Origin: Candidatus Poribacteria bacterium
Lineage (GTDB): Bacteria > Poribacteria > WGA-4E > WGA-3G
Direction: 5' to 3'
DNA length: 9,401 nucleotides
NCBI GenBank assembly: GCA_028818995.1
Contig: JAPPMR010000981.1
Coordinates: 1 to 9,401, forward strand
Shown here in pieces: positions 6,242 to 9,401 of this stretch (within the stretch, counting starts at the first letter, position 1; the number at the start of each line of letters is the position of its first letter). The position numbers and the translations under genes are program-made. The notes below the pieces were generated by a model that was not told the origin of the DNA, ran no database searches, and saw nothing but the letters and a program-made list of their open reading frames with translations.

Positions 6242-7012
6242 ATGAAACAGCACATTGTCATCTTCTTCATCTCTGCTATGGTATTTTCTTGTCAATCAAA
6301 AGATCCGTCAACCTTCAAAAATAAACAGCAAAGATACCCACGTGTCCGCACAGCAATGTTAGAAAAGGACAGTTCACTCCGTAAACTCTTTGCAGACCAA
6401 GGGCTTGTATATCCACCTCATAACTTGTTTATCCGAGTTTTCAAACAGGAAAAAGTTTTAGAAGTTTGGACGTTTTCTGCATCAGATTCCAACTTCAAGA
6501 AGGTGCGCGACTACACTATCTGCCGCACATCGGGAAACTTAGGACCCAAAAGACGTGAAGGCGACTTGCAAATTCCGGAAGGTTTTTATCATATAGACAG
6601 GTTCAATCCTAAAAGCAACTTCTATTTATCTCTTGGGATCAATTATCCAAACCGATCTGATCAAATTTTGGGCAAAAAAGGTGATTTAGGCGGTGATATA
6701 TTCCTGCACGGAGGGTGCGTGACTGTCGGGTGTATTCCGATCACCGATGACTATATCAAAGAAGTTTACTGGTTAGCGGTGCAAGCGACATCAAATGGTC
6801 AAGTGAAAATCCCTGTCCACATTTTTCCCACAAAATTAAATATTGATACAATCAAACATTTGAAGAAAAAATATGCAACTCAAGAAACATTGATTAAATT
6901 CTGGGAAAATCTACAGATCGGATATCAGTGGTTTGAAAAACACCGCAACCTGCCAAAAATCTCAGTTAATCCAGACGGCATATATCAGTTTTCAACATCT
7001 TCTTCCCCATAA
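6242..7012 (+). CDS. YafK/DpaA-type L,D-transpeptidase-family lipoprotein
   Basis: A 256-residue envelope protein with an L,D-transpeptidase (YkuD-fold) domain. The N-terminus MKQHIVIFFISAMVFSC is a short lipoprotein signal peptide with predicted lipidation at Cys17. Phe at -2 makes the lipobox slightly atypical. The catalytic domain shows GPKRREGDLQIPEGFY (101-116), LGINYPN (131-137), and DIFLHGGCVTVGC (152-164) with His156 and nucleophile Cys164. The latter matches the HG-x-C-x-x-x-GC pattern of the YafK subfamily rather than the SHGC(V/I)R of classical YkuD enzymes. E. coli YafK (DpaA/LdtF) cleaves the bond between Braun lipoprotein and peptidoglycan; whether this protein links or cleaves is unknown. 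The start at 6242 rests on AGAAGGA four bases upstream and on the promoter; a longer reading from 6206 would start inside the -10. It ends 6 bp from the convergent membrane-protein gene, with no visible terminator. Confidence 0.9.
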   Translation: MKQHIVIFFISAMVFSCQSKDPSTFKNKQQRYPRVRTAMLEKDSSLRKLFADQGLVYPPHNLFIRVFKQEKVLEVWTFSASDSNFKKVRDYTICRTSGNLGPKRREGDLQIPEGFYHIDRFNPKSNFYLSLGINYPNRSDQILGKKGDLGGDIFLHGGCVTVGCIPITDDYIKEVYWLAVQATSNGQVKIPVHIFPTKLNIDTIKHLKKKYATQETLIKFWENLQIGYQWFEKHRNLPKISVNPDGIYQFSTSSSP

Positions 7013-7018
7013 ACACAA

Positions 7019-8950
7019 TCAAATCCAACTATACACCGCAGACCGCAAGATTAGACTCAATAGTGGCCAGAAACATCCCATCAACGCTTCACCTAAAACT
7101 AATCCGATAAAGAACGGTATCGCTCGTCGATACGCTTTTATACCACCGTTCCGTAAGATAATCCATTTCGTTACCATAGCAATTAGCAACGGAAACCAAA
7201 TTACGTCGGTTGTTCCAGGGGCAACGCCGATTACGTATCCTGCCGGATGGAGAGGACACCATACAAAACGTGATCGCAGAAACATGATACCTAAATTTGC
7301 CGCAAATGTGCCCCCAAGCACAGTCGTTGCTAACCAATCTGTCGGTTTCGGACTAACTAACCACGATGACAGAAAATTGTATGTATCAGCACCACCCGCG
7401 TGAATCTGCTCAGAACCTGCAGCCACACCCTCCCGATAAATTGCATAAGGATAGAGAATTAGGCTTGACAGAATACCAACAAGGCTTGCAATCACTAAAA
7501 CACTAAACATTGTTCTGTTCCGGACACCGGTCCGCTCAGCAAGTTTAAACGCTTCAAGTTGATCAGGCATAGGATGTGTACGGAATGAAGCGTAGCTTGC
7601 GCCACTGAGCCAATTCATCAACGAAAGCATTGTAAGGTTGCCTGCCCGTAGCCGTCGTGTCCCGAGCAGTGAAATCATCATGTATTGCGGCGTTAGATAG
7701 CCGATTGCGTGTATCGGTGGACCGAGTTCCGCGCGCATCCGTGTTAGACCGACAACAATCAGTAAGTAAATACCGATGAAAACGGAGAAAGCCCATAACG
7801 ACATGCCACCCTGAATACAGAAAACCGCGAGTAAAAACAGAGATAAAGCTAATGTAATCAAGGTTGTGCGATAAGAAATTGCTTCAATTTTCGCCGCCGC
7901 ACGGTCGGGTCGAATCGCTTGTGATAACACTAAAGCAAAATGCTTTCGTCCATTCCAACATGCTATAGCGAGAAGTGCAAGCAATGCACCTGCTCCCTGC
8001 TCCCCTAAAAATGGATAACCTTGTAACTTTGATACGCCTGTTGCACTTCCGAATAATAATTGAACTTTCTTCATCAAATAGAAGAATGTACACGAAAACG
8101 CTAAATCCAACGGCAGGATAAAAGAGAAACCGATCAGATAAGGATGAAACCGAAGGGGTGTACTGCCCATAGCGTTCCAAGGTTTCTGCGTGAAGTACAT
8201 ATTAAGGTTGTATTTTCTGACGGGAATTTCCGGTAATATTGGAAAGAAAAAATGTAACCCGTTGAGTAGATTTATCCCCATTGCTATACCAAAACCTATC
8301 CAGAGCAGGCGACTTCTGAAAATACGACGATTTGTGGTAATTTCAAGTGGAATTTGTATAATTGGATACGCAAGTTTTTCGTTTTCTATCCACTGCTTGC
8401 GAATTAAAGAAGTCAAACACAGAAAGATCAACATTAAAAGGAAGATAACCGCTGACCACGCAAGAATAGGCACAATCCAATGGTTTACGTATCCTTCAGT
8501 AAAGAAATTGACGTTACCTTCATAGAAGTCGTTGACCGTTTTCGGGTGTTTGACAACAAGCCATTCAGGAAGGTGGTGAAAAAGTAGTGCTTCCCAATCA
8601 TTCTCAGGAGTAGCAAAGCGAAAAGCATACGGAATAAGTCCCATCAAACGTGGCATACAATCATGACCTGAAAATGCACTACCAACAGCAAGCATACTGT
8701 AAACGACGATTAGGTCACGCTGTGTAAGGGCAGCACTCGGTACTAAACTACGAACCCACATGTTTAGCATTGTGATAACGAAAATGCCAAACATGACGTT
8801 AACAGACATAGCGACTGTTGTCAGATGAGCTGTATGCCATATCATCTCAACATAAGCGATCCAGTAGCTATTGCCGATAATCAAAACAGTACCAATCAAT
8901 ACTGCCCGTATTGTAATCGTGCGCGAAGACTGTTCGTTAGTTTGATACAT
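7019..8950 (-). CDS. DUF6785/DUF6784-type polytopic membrane protein
   Basis: A 643-residue integral membrane protein with about a dozen hydrophobic segments. Approximate positions include 14-34, 46-66, 79-95, 157-183, 214-239, 267-292, 362-403, 480-506, 541-560, 590-607 and 617-642. Conserved-looking blocks are a first cytosolic loop ending in LTQRDLIVVYSML, FATPENDWEALLFHHLPEWL (about 111-130), WIENEKLAYPIIQIPLEI, RAELGPP (406-412) and a C-terminal PLHPAGYVIG. These match my memory of the uncharacterised DUF6785 (N-terminal) and DUF6784 (C-terminal) pair, frequent in Poribacteria and Planctomycetes and distantly reminiscent of oligopeptide transporters. A transport role is inference. The ATG at 8950 is the only possible start near the N-terminus, because a TAA lies one codon upstream in frame. 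The minus strand before it is pyrimidine-rich with no Shine-Dalgarno sequence. Confidence 0.85.
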   Translation of the reverse strand: MYQTNEQSSRTITIRAVLIGTVLIIGNSYWIAYVEMIWHTAHLTTVAMSVNVMFGIFVITMLNMWVRSLVPSAALTQRDLIVVYSMLAVGSAFSGHDCMPRLMGLIPYAFRFATPENDWEALLFHHLPEWLVVKHPKTVNDFYEGNVNFFTEGYVNHWIVPILAWSAVIFLLMLIFLCLTSLIRKQWIENEKLAYPIIQIPLEITTNRRIFRSRLLWIGFGIAMGINLLNGLHFFFPILPEIPVRKYNLNMYFTQKPWNAMGSTPLRFHPYLIGFSFILPLDLAFSCTFFYLMKKVQLLFGSATGVSKLQGYPFLGEQGAGALLALLAIACWNGRKHFALVLSQAIRPDRAAAKIEAISYRTTLITLALSLFLLAVFCIQGGMSLWAFSVFIGIYLLIVVGLTRMRAELGPPIHAIGYLTPQYMMISLLGTRRLRAGNLTMLSLMNWLSGASYASFRTHPMPDQLEAFKLAERTGVRNRTMFSVLVIASLVGILSSLILYPYAIYREGVAAGSEQIHAGGADTYNFLSSWLVSPKPTDWLATTVLGGTFAANLGIMFLRSRFVWCPLHPAGYVIGVAPGTTDVIWFPLLIAMVTKWIILRNGGIKAYRRAIPFFIGLVLGEALMGCFWPLLSLILRSAVYSWI

Positions 8951-9045
8951 CTTTTAGGGAGGTGAGGATTAAGTTGTGGACACAGTCTCTGTTGAAACTG
9001 TAGAAGTTAGATGCGAAAATTAAATGGATATATTTTCTATTGTAT

Positions 9046-9074
9046 GTTATACTAAACAATCAGAAGTCTGTCAA
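9046..9074 (-). promoter_or_regulatory. Promoter of the DUF6785-type gene (TTGACA-17-TATAAC)
   Basis: On the minus strand TTGACA (9069-9074) and TATAAC (9046-9051, 5 of 6) are separated by 17 bp. Transcription would start near 9039, giving a leader of roughly 88 bases for a gene that has no ribosome binding site of its own. Confidence 0.65.
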
Positions 9075-9174
9075 GGTAAAAGAGTATGAAATTTTAACTG
9101 TTTTATACCAAATAGGACTTTTTAAACATAAAGTAAAACAATAACTTTTATATTTTGCTGTTTAATTTTATTCA

Positions 9175-9262
9175 GGCTTACGCATAAATTCAGGGACTAC
9201 TTTTCCATCATACATATATATTGGAAAGGTCCTGGATTAAAATCTAATAGATTGCGTAAGTC
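9175..9262. mobile_element. MITE-like element with GRCTTACGCA terminal inverted repeats
   Basis: GGCTTACGCA (9175-9184) is mirrored by TGCGTAAGTC (9253-9262), matching at nine of ten positions. Between them lies a second, imperfect stem: CAGGGAC and TTTTCCA on the left pair with TGGAAA and GTCCTG on the right around an AT-rich loop. TTATT occurs on both sides of the element (9168-9172 and 9263-9267, two bases off the left end), a possible target duplication. About 88 bp with no coding capacity, AT-rich, and placed between two genes: the profile of a small non-autonomous element whose ends could be recognised by a transposase elsewhere. The right end lies 44 bp before dnaN and may influence its promoter. 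Confidence 0.5.
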
Positions 9263-9306
9263 TTATTATTAACTACTTATATTATAGAGAAATTGGAGCG
9301 ATTGGA

Positions 9307-9401
9307 ATGGAGCTTGCTTTTGAAAAAGATGAACTCTTATATGCCTTACAGATGGTTCAGGGAGTCGCAAGTGGACGGAACACCCTGCCTATTCTTTCAA
9401 A
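9307..9401 (+). CDS. dnaN: DNA polymerase III subunit beta (sliding clamp), N-terminal fragment
   Basis: The first 31 codons are present; the gene continues beyond the right edge. The start MELAFEKDELLYALQMVQGV followed by ASGRNTLPILS matches the beginning of the beta clamp: a first strand, the helix with L-x-x-A-L-x-x-V-Q-x-V, and the very conserved R-N-T-L-P-I-L block (24-30). The clamp forms a ring dimer around DNA and tethers polymerase III. GGAG (9295-9298) eight bases upstream of the ATG serves as ribosome binding site. In many bacteria dnaN follows dnaA at the origin; here its upstream neighbour is an unrelated membrane-protein gene on the other strand, so dnaN has been separated from dnaA. 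Confidence 0.93.
   Translation, partial: MELAFEKDELLYALQMVQGVASGRNTLPILS

Larger units (their letters stand above)
8951..9306. other. 356-bp AT-rich divergent spacer before dnaN
   Basis: No gene is visible here. It contains the minus-strand promoter of the DUF6785-type gene (9046-9074) and the inverted-repeat element (9175-9262). For dnaN I see only a loose -10 (TATATT at 9278-9283) without a good -35 at 17 bp; TTGCGT in the right terminal repeat is 20 bp upstream of it. TGTGGACAC near 8975 is a poor match to a DnaA box (two mismatches) and stands alone, so an origin is not supported. Confidence 0.6.

Noticed and set aside
9045..9053. Plus-strand extended -10 (TGTTATACT) as a distal dnaN promoter
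   Set aside because: No -35 at proper spacing and over 250 bp from dnaN; it overlaps the better minus-strand promoter and is likely coincidental.
8951..9306. Replication origin next to dnaN
   Set aside because: Only one poor DnaA-box-like sequence (TGTGGACAC) and no dnaA; AT-richness is explained by promoters and a small repeat element.

Overview
This window looks like bacterial chromosomal DNA of moderate to low GC from a diderm (outer-membrane) bacterium. It carries two consecutive lipid A genes (lpxB, lpxK) and a YafK-type L,D-transpeptidase lipoprotein. A large membrane protein of the DUF6785/DUF6784 type, together with short TAGTAGG-headed hairpin repeats, suggests the Poribacteria/Planctomycetes neighbourhood, with Candidatus Poribacteria as my best guess. 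That assignment is recall and inference, not proof.

Layout. Positions 1-1027 (minus strand) hold a two-gene operon: a fumarylacetoacetate-hydrolase (FAH) family enzyme followed by a small cupin protein that runs off the left edge. Positions 1028-1768 form a 740-bp AT-rich divergent spacer without a convincing gene. It contains two adjacent palindromes sharing the half-site TCATACC, and a strong promoter in front of argC. Positions 1799-5174 (plus strand) hold argC, lpxB and lpxK. argC and lpxB are separated by a pair of hairpin repeats; lpxB and lpxK overlap by ATGA. Converging on lpxK from the minus strand is a class IV aminotransferase (5184-6086) whose PLP-lysine region is irregular. It is divergent from a YafK-like L,D-transpeptidase lipoprotein (6242-7012), and each has its own promoter in the shared 155-bp spacer. 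The 643-residue DUF6785-type membrane protein (7019-8950, minus) converges on the transpeptidase. An AT-rich 356-bp spacer with a MITE-like inverted-repeat element separates it from the start of dnaN (9307 to the right edge, plus).

How the genes relate. LpxB condenses UDP-2,3-diacylglucosamine with lipid X, and LpxK phosphorylates the resulting disaccharide, so these are successive steps of the Raetz pathway; their start/stop overlap implies coupled translation. The transpeptidase also acts at the cell envelope. ArgC (arginine biosynthesis) and the aminotransferase (amino-acid metabolism) are housekeeping, as is DnaN (replication clamp). The FAH/cupin pair looks catabolic, with unknown substrate. 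Four promoters of the form TTGACA/TTGAAA, exactly 17 bp, then a TATAAT-like hexamer can be read by eye, and three have an extended TGn -10. They fix the start codons of argC and the transpeptidase downstream of the longest possible ORF starts.

I do not see a clear novel multi-gene system. The best leads are the paired palindromes upstream of argC, the hairpin repeats between argC and lpxB, the displaced lysine in the aminotransferase, and the small inverted-repeat element ahead of dnaN.
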